Assembly: GCA_037157565.1 (NCBI GenBank)
Contig: JAZHRO010000014.1
Span: 98,611,501 to 98,675,500, forward strand
Direction: 5' to 3'
From: Thalassia testudinum
Taxonomy: Eukaryota > Streptophyta > Magnoliopsida > Alismatales > Hydrocharitaceae
Length of the DNA: 64,000 nucleotides
Program-made: the position numbers and the translations under genes
Part shown: positions 33,079 through 44,282 of the stretch, one piece after another
Position numbering within the stretch: the stretch's first letter is position 1
Layout of the letters: each line of letters starts with the position of its first letter
The notes under the pieces: model-generated
Told to the model about the DNA's origin: nothing
The model's database searches: none
Seen by the model: the letters and a program-made list of their open reading frames with translations, nothing else

Positions 33079-34229
33079 CCAGATGTCTGATAAGTAGATG
33101 TTAGGCTAGACTTGACCTAAATCAAGATTTGTCAGACCTTATAGTCTATTGAGCCTTGGGAAATCGATTCCCACATAGAATCACATTCCAAACGTCTAGA
33201 CACTTTGCCAGATGACCGCCCTGTCGTCTGGCCTAAATTACGTAGAACCCCATTTTGATCTTGTTAAAATAGGAACTAACACATCTTTGAATTAGACGTC
33301 TGATTAATTTCCTAGAAGACTTAAAATGACTTCTTAAATGTCAATCTTGATTCAACACCATGTAGATGATCAACCCTTCTAGATCAGACGACCAACCTTT
33401 ATATCAGACGAGGACTCAGACGTTTGACCTTAAATCTAGATGTTTGATAACACTTTCAGAATCATAAATGACCCTAATTTCATTGGGATTTTGGCTTGAT
33501 CTCTTGTGTTTTAATCCCAACGGCTATGAAATCCTTCCAAGGCCTTCTAAAGCCTTTTAACCTCTATAAATTGAGGAGCACCCTTCCTAACCAAGACACA
33601 CCAAGTAATACTACTTCAATGCATATTATGTCTATGAGAAGAGAGAAATCATTTAGAGAAGTGTTGCTGCTCTCCAAGATCATCCTACACATTTAAGAGC
33701 ACCAACATAGCTATACACCTGCTCTCCTGCCTTTGCATATGAAAGCATCATCGTGCCTTGCATGGTTCATGCACACCTTGTTGCTAGTCGATGCACTTCC
33801 ATCAAAGGGAAGTTTCTTTTGCCTATAGTAGCTAGATCACATTTATACTTTGTGGCTCTATAGGATTGTTGTATATTGCCTTTGTTGGGTATTCACTTTG
33901 TGAATTCCTATCTCCCTCATGAGACAAAATACTCCTCGTAAAGAGGAGGGGTTTGAGGTTACACTATCCTTGCATAAGTAGTGTTGGTTTGAGGTATGCT
34001 ACCCTTGTGTAGGTAGTGTGGTTGTATAGAGGTTTAACTACCCTCATTGAAGTAGTTCATTAGTGGATTTCATCAACTACGTCGATTGGGAAATCCTAAA
34101 CCGAGAGATTTAGGGGATTGGGTTTTCACATAAGAATCATTATGTCATTTATGGGATTGCTTTTTGTGTGATTGTTATATTTTATTCTGCATTATTTTGT
34201 ATCATGCTCGATCTCACCCCCTCCATCAG
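33079..34229 (+). repeat. Solo copia-type LTR (boundaries approximate)
   Basis: No coding content. It has a TATA box (CTCTATAAATTGAGG, 33562-33576) and many CAGACG / AGACGTCTGA-like motifs upstream of it (33080-33450). Downstream are repeats of TATGCTACCC- and TTGCATAAGTAGTG-like sequence and a CCATCA end near 34229. It resembles SIRE-like LTRs in style. No clean target duplication was found, so the exact ends are uncertain. Confidence 0.5.
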
Positions 34230-34376
34230 GAATTACAAATTGATTATGTTTTAACCTCGTTTCAAACTTAACTTTGGCATGAGCCACACCTCATCAGGAG
34301 CTCACTAAATCCTGGACTTAAAGGTCCTTTGGAACACCATTCTAGAAAAAGACCAAGTTTTAGCCAAGCTGATCTA

Positions 34377-36404
34377 ATGGCTAACAACAACCCACCACCA
34401 CCACTACCTCCTAACCAAGATGAGATTATTGAGAGGTAGGTAAAGCATCTGCAACAAGTGCAAGCCTGGTTCATGAATCAGTTCAACAGAAAGAACTAGC
34501 TAGAGCCTAAGCCCTTGAAGGACTTCTATGATCCTTCAAATTACAGGGAGAGAATAGGAGTCATCATCCCCAATGAAGACATTGAAATCAAGCCCCAGGT
34601 CCTTAGCCTAATTAAAAGCTTCCATGGGCTTGCTAATGAAGACCCATTCCAGCACCTACAGGACCTTACCACTTTAGTTCAAACAACCAAAGGCCAGAAT
34701 GTGGAAGAAGAGGTGATGTTAATGAAACTTTTCCCCCATTCACTTAGAGATAAAGTTGCTTATTGGTATCAAACCATTAGAAAGTCTATTGACAATTGGA
34801 CTGATTTGAAAAGTGCCTTCCTAAAGAAATTCTTTCCAATTGGGCTAACCAATGCTTTAAGATGAGCAATTACCACTTTTGCCTAGAAACCTGGGAAACT
34901 TTTTCATGGGGCAAGGTAAAGGTTCTGGGATTTATTGAGAAAGTGTGAGGAACCCAAGTGCCCACTCTTGCAGATTTTTTATCACAGGATGAATGAATAA
35001 CTACAAGGTCATGTGGATGCTTCTTGTGGATGAAATTTCCTCAATAAGGGTGTCTGCAATGCATATTATTTGTTTGAGGAAATGAGCAAAAACCCTATAA
35101 ATCATGTCTTAATGGAAACCTTTAGTAGATCCATGTAACCTAAGTTGACTACGAATGAAATCCAGGATGATTCAACTAGGTCTGATAAGAAACTGGTTTT
35201 CAAAAAGCTTGATGAGGTGGACTTAATAGAAAAGAGTTTGGATGAATGGATGGCTCAGCAATTTATGGACACATATAGGTTGGCACAAGGGATAGGATAT
35301 TTCTCCTTCCAAACTCCTACTGGAAGGGAGCTTGTGAACAATTTGGAGTCGACTTAGCCCACGAGCCAAACCTATTAGGAACCCTTTGTGTTCCAAATCT
35401 AGACCTTTGATCTCATTTACTCTGACTCTTCCTACCCATTATCCTCATCTTATGAGGATGTGCAAGCGGTCCAAGAGAACTTTAAGTCCAACCCATACTC
35501 GAACACATATAATCCTGGTTGGAGGAGCCACCCTAATTTCTCTTGAAATAACCAAGGGCAGACAACACAACCTTGACCCAAAATTGGTAACCCAATAAAG
35601 CAAAGGCCAACGAGTCAAGGTGAAGTGTACACCACGTTGCCCCCAAAACAGCTAAACCAGCCTACTTGGAATTCTCAGCAATTCGAAGGGCAAGTTGAGT
35701 TGAACATGGAAATGGTAGAGATGTAGGGGACTATAGTCTAACTAATGTAACAAATGAAAACCTCTACTGATAACCTGCAGACTGGGCTCAATGCCAATTC
35801 CGGACAACTCAGATCTTTGCCATCCCAACCAGTATTGAACCCAAGGAATGTGCAAAACCAAGGTGTTGGGCCTAAAGCGTTCGAAAATGCGAGGCAGCCA
35901 TATGAAAATGCCTAAGTGGTTAACTAGGCCCTCCTGAATTATCTACGATACAACTAATAACCCTTCCTAGTTAATCAAGGTCCACCTATCTTACATAACC
36001 CACTTTAGTGTTCAAACTCGGATCCTAATGCTACAACCAATGCTGTAACCTTAAGAAGTGGAAAACAAACTAAAGATCTCACTTGGCCCATTTTTGATGA
36101 TCATTAGGTCCTGATGAGCTTGAACAAGAGGACGAACTTGAAGAAGAAGGTGAAGCTCAAGGTTTGAGATTCTAGACCCAACCCACATCCCATTCCATGA
36201 AGCCCATAAGAAATTCAGGAAGCAAAAACTTGTCGATAGAAACAAGGAGCTTCTAAATCTTTTCAAACAAGTTGAAATTAATATCCAGGTTGAAGATTCT
36301 ATCAACCATATCTTGACCTATGTGAAATTTTTGAAAGATTAGCGTAACCAAAAGCATAGGCCAAAGAACCAAACGCTGAGGAAGATGCTACTATCTTAGC
36401 AGAC
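34377..36404 (+). pseudogene. R element gag
   Basis: Starts MANNNPPPPPLPPNQDE at 34377. The gag core is best preserved at 34515-34865: LKDFYDPSNYRER, EIKPQVLSLIKSFHG, DPFQHLQDL, LRDKVAYWY and LKSAFLKKFFPIG. It continues in pieces (HVDASCG, NLFEEM-like, KLDEVDLIEKS) with many stops, and contains LRSGK near 36050. It is closely related to T's gag and more distantly to TRG's. Its 5' LTR and primer site were not found; the preceding 150 bases look like leader. Confidence 0.85.
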
Positions 36405-36999
36405 AAGTTTTGTAATCTTGCAAAACCTTCCTTCTAAGAAAAGAGATACAGGAGCCCCATTGATAAAATGTGTTATTGGGGATTATGCATTTAACCAAGT
36501 ACTCCTTGATCTTCGTGCTTCCATCAACCTAATCTTGACCTCCCTATCTGAAAAATTCAGATTAGGTGAGCTTAAACCAACCTCAGTAACTCTCCAATTG
36601 GATGATTGATAGATCACTTCACCATGAGGAGTTATTGATGACGTGAACTTCAAGGTTAAGGATGTCTATTCTTCCATAGAACTTTTGGTCCTTGATATGG
36701 AGGTACCAGAGGAGTTGAGAAACATTCTCATCATCCTAGGGCATCCCTTCCTTGCTACTACCAAGGAAATCATTGACTATGAGAATGGTAGTACGGAAAT
36801 TGACTTTGGTGACAAAAAGATGAAATTCGACATTTTCAAGGAAATAGGTAAATTTAAGGATTGTGGACCCATTGATGTCGAAGATGATCTTGATAATGTA
36901 GTCGAGGAAAGAATGTTAATTCATTTGATTGAGTTATACCTACTTACCATACTTGCAACCCTCTGTGGCAGACCATCCACAAACCCAAGAGGTCATTAA
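36405..36999 (+). pseudogene. R element aspartic protease
   Basis: KKRDTGAPLIKCVIGDYAFN leads to the active-site region LLDLRASINLILTS. The G of the usual DLGAS is R here, so it should be inactive. IILGHPFLATTKEIIDYENG follows. There are stops near 36608 and 36620. Confidence 0.82.
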
Positions 37000-37059
37000 T
37001 TTTATCCACACCCGACCACTTCCACTTGATCATGTTAGTGAACCTTCTGCTGCACCACC

Positions 37060-37971
37060 CTTACCATCTATTCAAAGATTTCCCTAGCTAGAACTTAAGC
37101 CTTTGCCTAGCAACCTTAAATGTCATTTCTTAGGATCTGATCAAACCCTACCAATAGTCACTAGTGCCTATCTCACCAAGGAGTAGGAAATGAAACTCTC
37201 AAAGGTCCTAAAGGAACATAGGGAGGCAATTGGCTGGACCATTCATGATTTAAAAGGAATTGATCCCTCCTATTGTAACCATAGAATATACTTGGAAGAG
37301 AGAGCCAAACCTTCTCTCGAGATGCAATGATGATTGAATTCAAATATGCAAGAAGTAGCCAAAAAGGAGATTATAAACTGGCTGGATGTAGAAATTATAT
37401 ACCCCATTTCTAGCAGTCCCTATTAGCCTCATGTCGATTGTGCCCAAGAAAGTTGGGTTAACTGTAGTGACTAATGAAAGTGAGGAATTAGTACCTACAA
37501 GAACAACTTCCTCCTAGGGAGCCTGCATAGATTATAGGAAGCTGAATTCCGCTACTAAGAAGGATCATTTTCCATTACCATTCATCGACCAAATTCTTAA
37601 GAAGTTGGTTGGATAGAAATACTTCTATTTCTTGGATGGTTATTTGGGATAGAACTAGGTTGCTATTCATCCTGATGACCAAAAAAAGATCACCTTTACC
37701 TGCCCCCATGGAACCTTTACATTCTGTAGAATTCCATTCGGGATATGTAATGCACCCGTGACTTTTCAACAGTGCTTGCTAGAAATATTCTTAGATATGG
37801 TAGGGAAATGTCTTAAGGTATTTATGGATGATTTTCTTTATTTTTGGGGATTCCTTCAACTCTTGCCTAGCCAACTTGGAGATGATCCTGAAAAAATGCA
37901 TTGAGGTTAAGTTGGTCCTTAGCTGAGAGAAGAGTCACTTTATGACCTGGGAAGGAATAGTATTGGGTCAT
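37060..37971 (+). pseudogene. R element reverse transcriptase, N-terminal part
   Basis: Starts with LELKPLPSNLKCHFLG, followed by KGIDPSYCNHRIYLEE, KKEIINWLDVEIIYPIS, DYRKLNS and DHFPLPFIDQIL. CPHGTFTFCRIPFGICNAP and the catalytic VFMDDF at 37818-37835 follow. Stops are frequent. The frame is cut at KSHFMTWEGIVLGH by solo LTR L1. Confidence 0.86.
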
Positions 37972-40636
37972 TGTTGTTAGGTAGATTGAGGAGTTTTAAA
38001 TATACGTTCGTTGTAGTACACTCCTAAATCACACAACATGACATTTAAATTTATAAACTTAGATTCTAATAGGAGTTCGAGGTCATTCGCAAGGAGCAAA
38101 TGTGAAACTCACACATCAACTTCATTTAAAATAGATGAGCACAATCAACCAAGTATAATAACAGATATTCAATGAATACAACTTGTCAGATTAGCATTCA
38201 AAACATAGATCAATGTACCTCAAAAGATCATGAGATAAAAGAATAGAAAGACAAAACAATGGTGATTTAAATCACCAACTTTTCATCTTAATTAATCATA
38301 TAACCCATATTCAATTTATTTAAATAATTCAACAGTACCTTCAATCAATTAATCAATGTTAACTTAGGTACTTAAATAATCCAACAATAACCAGATCCAA
38401 AGGTCAAACGTCAGGAACAAGGCATCAAAGGCCTTAACAAATCAACAGAGCACAAGTACAAGGCTATCTCAAGAGCCTTCTCTTCTAAGCCTTCTTTTCT
38501 CAAGCCTTCAAGCATAGACCTTTCTCTCTTTAGAGGCTAAGTGTGAGAGGCTCTCTTTCCTAGCACAAGGCCAAGCACTTCAGAGCAAAACCAACCTGCT
38601 TCCTCTCATAGATCTCTTTTTCTATTCTCTTCTCTCATAGACCCGGGGTTAATCGGGTTCAATATCGAGTTATTGGATGTATGCAATATTGGGTCCAGGC
38701 TCACCGATGTGAGAGGTAAGAGAGGAGTGAAGTTAGGTGCATGGGGGTCCCGACCCCCTGGTGTCTTAGGTGAAAAGCTTATAGCACGAATCACTTATAT
38801 GCGCCATTAGAAGCTCGTGGTTGCACGATGTAGGACTATGTTCCTCGCTTCTCCTTCGTGCAACAGCAACCATTGAAGGGTCATTGAATGTGCATTGCTA
38901 TTGCTACTGGAAGCTTCAATTGGAGATACGGATTCATTCGTAACGTGAAATCGCAGCTCCTGTTGTTAGTGGCAGATTGTTTGGCAGCCAGATGGAGGTG
39001 TTTGATGAAAGCAATGGAAAATGCTCTTATGTCGATGGCGATGGTACCTAAATTCCAAAGGATGGGCTCATCGCCCTAATTAGCTAGTTCAAAAGCATCG
39101 TCGTGAGGTGTGGAATGGAGTGGTGGTGTCGTTTGTTGGGTGATGGTGTATGGCGACTGGCCAGAGCCGAAGAGGATGCATGGTGAAGGAGGTGTTCGAT
39201 GGAAGTGTATGGTTGGTGAGGCAAGGAAAAAGAAGAAGGGTTTTGATGGTGGAGGCAAGGCAAAGCTAACAGAGGTGTTGGTGAGCTGTTTGGTGGTGTG
39301 TGGAGGGCGGATAGCCATGCCAGAGCATGGTCGGAGCGGAAGAAAACAATGGGGGATTGAGCGATTCATCGGCCGAATCAGGGAAAGAAAGAGATAGGAA
39401 GATTCAGGAGAAGGAAAGGAAGATGTTGAGCGAACTAATGGATGGAGAGGAAGGAGATTTCCACGTTGGTGTGATGGCCAGACGTGGAGAAGATGAATTC
39501 TCCATTGAGGAAGGGTAGCGATGACGATGAGGAAGGTGGCTCATTCTGTGGCTGGCGAGGAGCAGAGGAAGGTGAGGAAGAAGGAGGGCAGCTTGATTTG
39601 TCCATCTAGTGGCCAATGGAAGGAGGTTGAGGATGCTCATCAGAGCTAGGTCGGAGAAGGCTAGGAAAGGAGTTGAAGAGGGAATTTATCATCAAACCTT
39701 GCTAAGGAGCTTGGTTTTACAATGGGGAAGTTTTTATAGAGCTCTAGCTGAGCCCTAGACAGGAAACAATGTTAGTTGGCTTAATTAGGAGTCAAGAATT
39801 ACCCATGATTTTCGTGCGATTCAAGAGCCAAGATCTGTCCCAATCTCTTCTTCATAGTGTGAACATGAATCCCACCAAGTTTGGTGGGATTTGATGATGA
39901 TTTGAATAGATTTAGGTGTGGTCAAAGCCAGCCTGGAGGTTGGTTGACCTCCAATGGCGGCAGGGTCCTTTTCGGGAAGAAGATAACAAACTTGGGGGGC
40001 TAATCGTAAAGAATTTCGAAGGCTAAGGCATATATGTGAAGAACATATTTTAAGGGACTAGAATGCAAACTAGGTCAAGATGGACTCTGATTGGGCCCAA
40101 ATTTTCATGAAAACCTAATTTTGAACCAAGGAATCTAATGGTGAAGTTTGATTTCAATTTTGACCAAGTTTGGCTAGGAAATTTGCGTAGAAACCCAAAT
40201 TAGGGTTGAACTTTGTCTGTAACTTTGTTTAAGGTCAAATCAAGGGTTCCAAACCTCAAGAAATAATTTTCTATAAATTTTATAGGTTTAGATGAATTTT
40301 ATCCTGACTGAAACCTCTATAATTTAAGCAGGTTTGAAATTACAGTTTTAAGTATTGTATTGGTACTCGAAATGCGTGAAACCTCATTTCTATTTGTGTA
40401 GACCCTCTTATTAAACTTTAACGCTCATTAGACATTAGATTAACCCTTGCGCAAACCCCTTGCTTACTATGCTTTCTTAATATGTTGTTAAAACTACAGA
40501 GTTAATCATGATTTAGTGTTGTTTTCTTAGAAAGGATATACAAGGAATTATGACACTTAGCTGATTATGTAGGAGAATTTGTCATTTGGTTACTATTAAT
40601 TAAGGCTAGTCATGGTTCATGATGATGTTATCATCA
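37972..40636 (-). repeat. Solo LTR L1
   Basis: 2665 bp, TGTTGTTAGG to GTTATCATCA, flanked by GTCAT (37967-37971) and ATCAT (40637-40641). R's RT frame resumes exactly after it (GTGGTCTCC...). A minus-strand TATA box TCTATAAAAA lies at 39731-39740 and the minus-strand U5 box at 38079-38100, so transcription would run leftward. Open frames around 39076-39640 are LTR sequence. Confidence 0.85.
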
Positions 40637-41242
40637 ATCATGTGGTCTCCAATTGGGATATCGAAGTTGATAAAGATAAGGTTGATGCAATTGTTAAACT
40701 TCCTCCACCCACAATGATTATGTAAGTAAGATCATTTCTCGTACATGTGGGTTTTATGGAAGGTTCATTAAGGACTTTTCTAAGATTGCTTGACCTTTGA
40801 GCAATCTTCTGGTTAAAGAACAACCTTTTACTTCAATGATTCATTCTTTTAGGCATTTGACTCCCTAAAATGGTTGTTACCTATGCCCTTGTTATGCAAC
40901 CACCTGTTTGGATGGATCCTTTTGACTTTACTATAGGAGTCGTCTTAGGACAAAAGACTAATAAGAAGCCCTCAATCATTTGCTATGCTAGTAAGACTCT
41001 AGACGAAGCCTAGATGAACTATACCACAACTAAAAAAGAATGACTAGTTATAGTATTTTCCTAGGAGAAATTTAGGTCTTACCTCCTAGGGTCTCATGTT
41101 ATAATCTACATTGACCACTCTTCACTTAAACACCTTTTGGCAAAGAAAGTTGCCAAACCCAGCTAAACGGATGGATCTTATTATTGCAAGAATTTGATTT
41201 GGAGATTGAAGACAAAGCTGGGGAAAAATTATAGTGGTTGAT
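40637..41242 (+). pseudogene. R element RT end and RNase H
   Basis: Continues the frame across L1: VVSNWDIEVDKDKVDAIVKL, then FDFTIGVVLGQKTNKKPSI, ICYASKTLDEA, MNYTTTKKE, EKFRSYLLGSHVIIYIDHSS and LKHLLAKKVAKPS. This is the RNase H domain and the start of the connection to integrase. Several stops replace glutamines. It is cut by Q at the DHLSRL-type motif. Confidence 0.85.
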
Positions 41243-42805
41243 TGATAAGTCCAATTTATTGGACATTTATTAGGCTTAAGTACATATGGAATACATTTCC
41301 TTATAGTTTAATGACCTATGCTAAGTAGTAATTAATCTTAGCTTACGAATATTTTTGTATCTGCTTTGCATTCTAATACATACATTTATACTTCTTATTT
41401 GATATGTGCATGCAGAAAAAAAAAAAAAAATAATAGGTGGCTAGAAATGAATTAGCATTTGAAGGAGGGTATGCCCATAATTGTCCCTCACTATCGCTCC
41501 CTCCACCAGTGTTCAAATCCAGCGGTTGCACATGCGAAGGAGGAGGAGGGCGATGTCGATCTGGAACTTTATCTCTTTGAGGGTTTGAGGCATGGGTACC
41601 GGGGAGCCTCTACACCATGAACCAAAGCATGCACCGCAGCCAGCTGTGCACACTATGACACCCACATCGACCACAACCAGCCCACGTACGCATCCCCTCA
41701 CCGCACGCAGCCACACCCGCGCAGCCACGCCCGTGCGCGAAGCAGCTGCTCCTCGCATAGCAACCCCACCGTGTTCACCCTACTAGCGTGCGCATGCACG
41801 CTTGTGCACACACCCCTCGCGTGCGACGCACCGACCTCCGTGCACGGTAGCAGCACGCTCGACTTCCTCGGTGCACACAGACCTCTCAACAACTGTGAAC
41901 AACTTCTTACACAGCCTCTTCTTCTTCCTCTTCTTCTCCAACAGGGAGGAGGAACCCAACACCGTCGGTTACACCCCATACGTAGCTGCCACTGCACACC
42001 ACCATTCTCCAGGTTGTTGCCTCTGTTGAGCTCTCCTCAGCCTCACGAGCTCAGCCATGCCCTCAGACACGCCACTCGCGACCACGTCCAATGGCGAGTC
42101 ACCTCCATTGTCGTCGCTTCTCCTCGTCGCCGGCATCAACTCCGGCCGCCATTCGGAGCACCACCAACACCATCGGAAAGCTCTCATTGTGGTTAACCTT
42201 CCTCGAGCTCCTTGGCCTCCACCATCGACTCCTCTTCGAGCGAAATCTAGAGGAGGAATTCCTCTGTTTTGCTTTCTAATAAAAATTACCAAACATGCCA
42301 TTACCGAAACACTATTGCAATATTTGATTAGTTAATCTATTTGAGTGAAATTTCATGCATGCACTTAAGGTTTATATTATTTCTTTGATGCACTTAACTC
42401 TTATATGTTGAGTTTGACACATACATAAAATCTCATTAAGGCACTCACACGACCTAAAGGAGGAAGCCAAATTTCTTGAAATATTATTATGTTACATGTC
42501 AATGCAAGTTATTTCATGGAAGGAAAATTACATACATATCCCTACATTCGTAAATTATCGTGTGTTCCTTCTTTTCTTCTTGTTTCGCATCAGATTTGAT
42601 CACAGTTTGCGCACTTAATTAAGCAAATACAAAAGAAAAATATTTTGTGAATTTATTGCATCTAATCGTCCCTATGGATACAACCTCATCCACCATGGTT
42701 AGTTTTGTTGATAAATATTTTTGTTTGGGATTTTTCCACCATGCGATTTCACTGTGATGATATATTTTTCGAACAGTTTTTCTGCAAGCGAGAAATTCCT
42801 AACCA
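41243..42805 (+). repeat. Q 5' LTR
   Basis: 1563 bp, TGATAAGTCC to CCTAACCA, with the U5 box at 42667-42686 and an A-run near 41416. It differs from the 3' copy at many sites, mostly C/T and G/A, which suggests an old insertion. Confidence 0.85.
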
Positions 42806-42807
42806 AA

Positions 42808-42825
42808 TGGCACCGTTGTCGGGGA
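42808..42825 (+). other. Primer-binding site, tRNA-Asp (Q)
   Basis: TGGCACCGTTGTCGGGGA, two bases after the LTR; one change from the TRG unit 1 site. Confidence 0.85.
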
Positions 42826-44159
42826 GGCAACAGATGCAATAATTTCACTTAATTTTTATTTCTGATTATTTCTTGTTGCACAGTGATCTGACCAGTTGTT
42901 ATCTTTTTTGTGCGAGGAATCTGTGGAGGTAACAGGCATAGCTGGGAGACGATGTCGACCTTGAGCGACGGCCACATGAGGGGAAGACGCAGGAGACCTA
43001 GATCCCACTTCCATAGGGGATTCCCTTTTGTCACAAGTTTTATTCCTGTTTTCTTGCCCTTGTAGTAGTTGGGGCAGATTTTTAGGGGTTTGTCCCCACA
43101 TTCCTTAGAGGCTAGGGGCTATATTTTTGCTACTCGCGTGATTCATTTTTCTACATGTTTCCCTCTAAAACAAACACAATAAAATACAGAGCTTCCTGTT
43201 AGGAGTTGCATGCCCCTAGGTGCGCACATTTAGGAGTGATTGAGCAGCACATTAGATCTCATTGTTGCATTGCAAGCATAGTTGCATGAAGATTACTGGA
43301 GGTAGGTACACTTTTCTAACTTTTTGCATCCAACTCTTGTTCACACATTTGCATACGAGTTAAAATTCATGACCACAAAGCTAAGTGAAATTACTTAATC
43401 CAGTGGTCGCCTAACTTCAATTGGGACTGAGAATCAGATTTGACCTTAAAACCAAATCACACTTGATCTGATTCAAAGGGACTTGTCTGCGTTTTCAAAA
43501 TAAAAATGATTTGCAGTGTGATGCACATGTTTGGCACTGAGCACGCACATTAGGCACTGTACTAAGGCTCGATCCCTTAAGGCTATAGGCATGATCTCTT
43601 TATCGATGCAGGCCCTTCTATCATGCTTTGTGGTGGTGGTACTATCTTTTGACCAAGTGTTTTAATACTTTACGAAGGGGGACACCCCTTAAAGGAACAA
43701 AAGGGTAGTTAAGAGGCACCGCCTACGCATCGCCTCAAAGGAAGGGTTCACCCTACTTGCATCCCTTTGTTTGTCCTTGGAGTAACTTCTCACTTGATCA
43801 CCTGGGAGTATCATCTAAGCAAAGTATAGGTCCTAGGGCACTCGAAGGTTGAATTAGGTTGTGTAATTGCTGTGAATAACTTGTTTGGCCATCTATATCA
43901 ACCAATTCTACCTCTACAACAAAGAAGGTTAAGATCTTAAGTCATCACCCCTCTTATAACACTTACGTGGGAAAGGAGGGATAAGCCTTAACCTTTTGAC
44001 CTATCTTTGGAGTGGTGGTTTCACTTACTCAATCAAGAAGAACTTGAATTGTGATTGACATTGTATGCTTGGTAGATGCTTTCTTGAGGGTAGTCTATGG
44101 TTTGATCCTGAGCCTAAGAGAATTCTTAGAAAGCCCACCAAGGAGAGAAAAGAGAAGAC
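42826..44159 (+). other. Q untranslated leader
   Basis: Non-coding. It shares ordered blocks with P's leader (see 20393-21656). No other feature is seen. Confidence 0.6.
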
Positions 44160-44282
44160 ATGGCTGACTAAGGAGCAAATCAACAAAGGACCCTGAGGGA
44201 TTATTTTATTCCAACCAACCAACCTGCTCAAGCACTGAGACGACCGGTAGGGGATAATCCATATGAGATCAAGAGTAGTACC
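44160..44282 (+). pseudogene. Q gag, first segment
   Basis: Starts MAD at 44160, then a stop, then LRDYFIPTNQPAQALRRP and NPYEIKSS, the usual start of Athila-type gag. Cut after GTACC by LTR X; the frame resumes at 46727. Confidence 0.75.

Noticed and set aside
33005..34234. GGAA on both sides of the solo copia LTR as target duplication
   Set aside because: Only four bases, and the left part of the interval matches M-family LTR ends, so the boundary is doubtful.
34230..34376. TTTGGCATGAGCC as R's primer-binding site
   Set aside because: Only the first few bases fit the tRNA-Asp complement and no LTR end precedes it.
41592..42335. Overlapping open frames on both strands
   Set aside because: They are in Q's 5' LTR; the 3' LTR (51243-52149) has corresponding frames with different residues, so they are composition effects.
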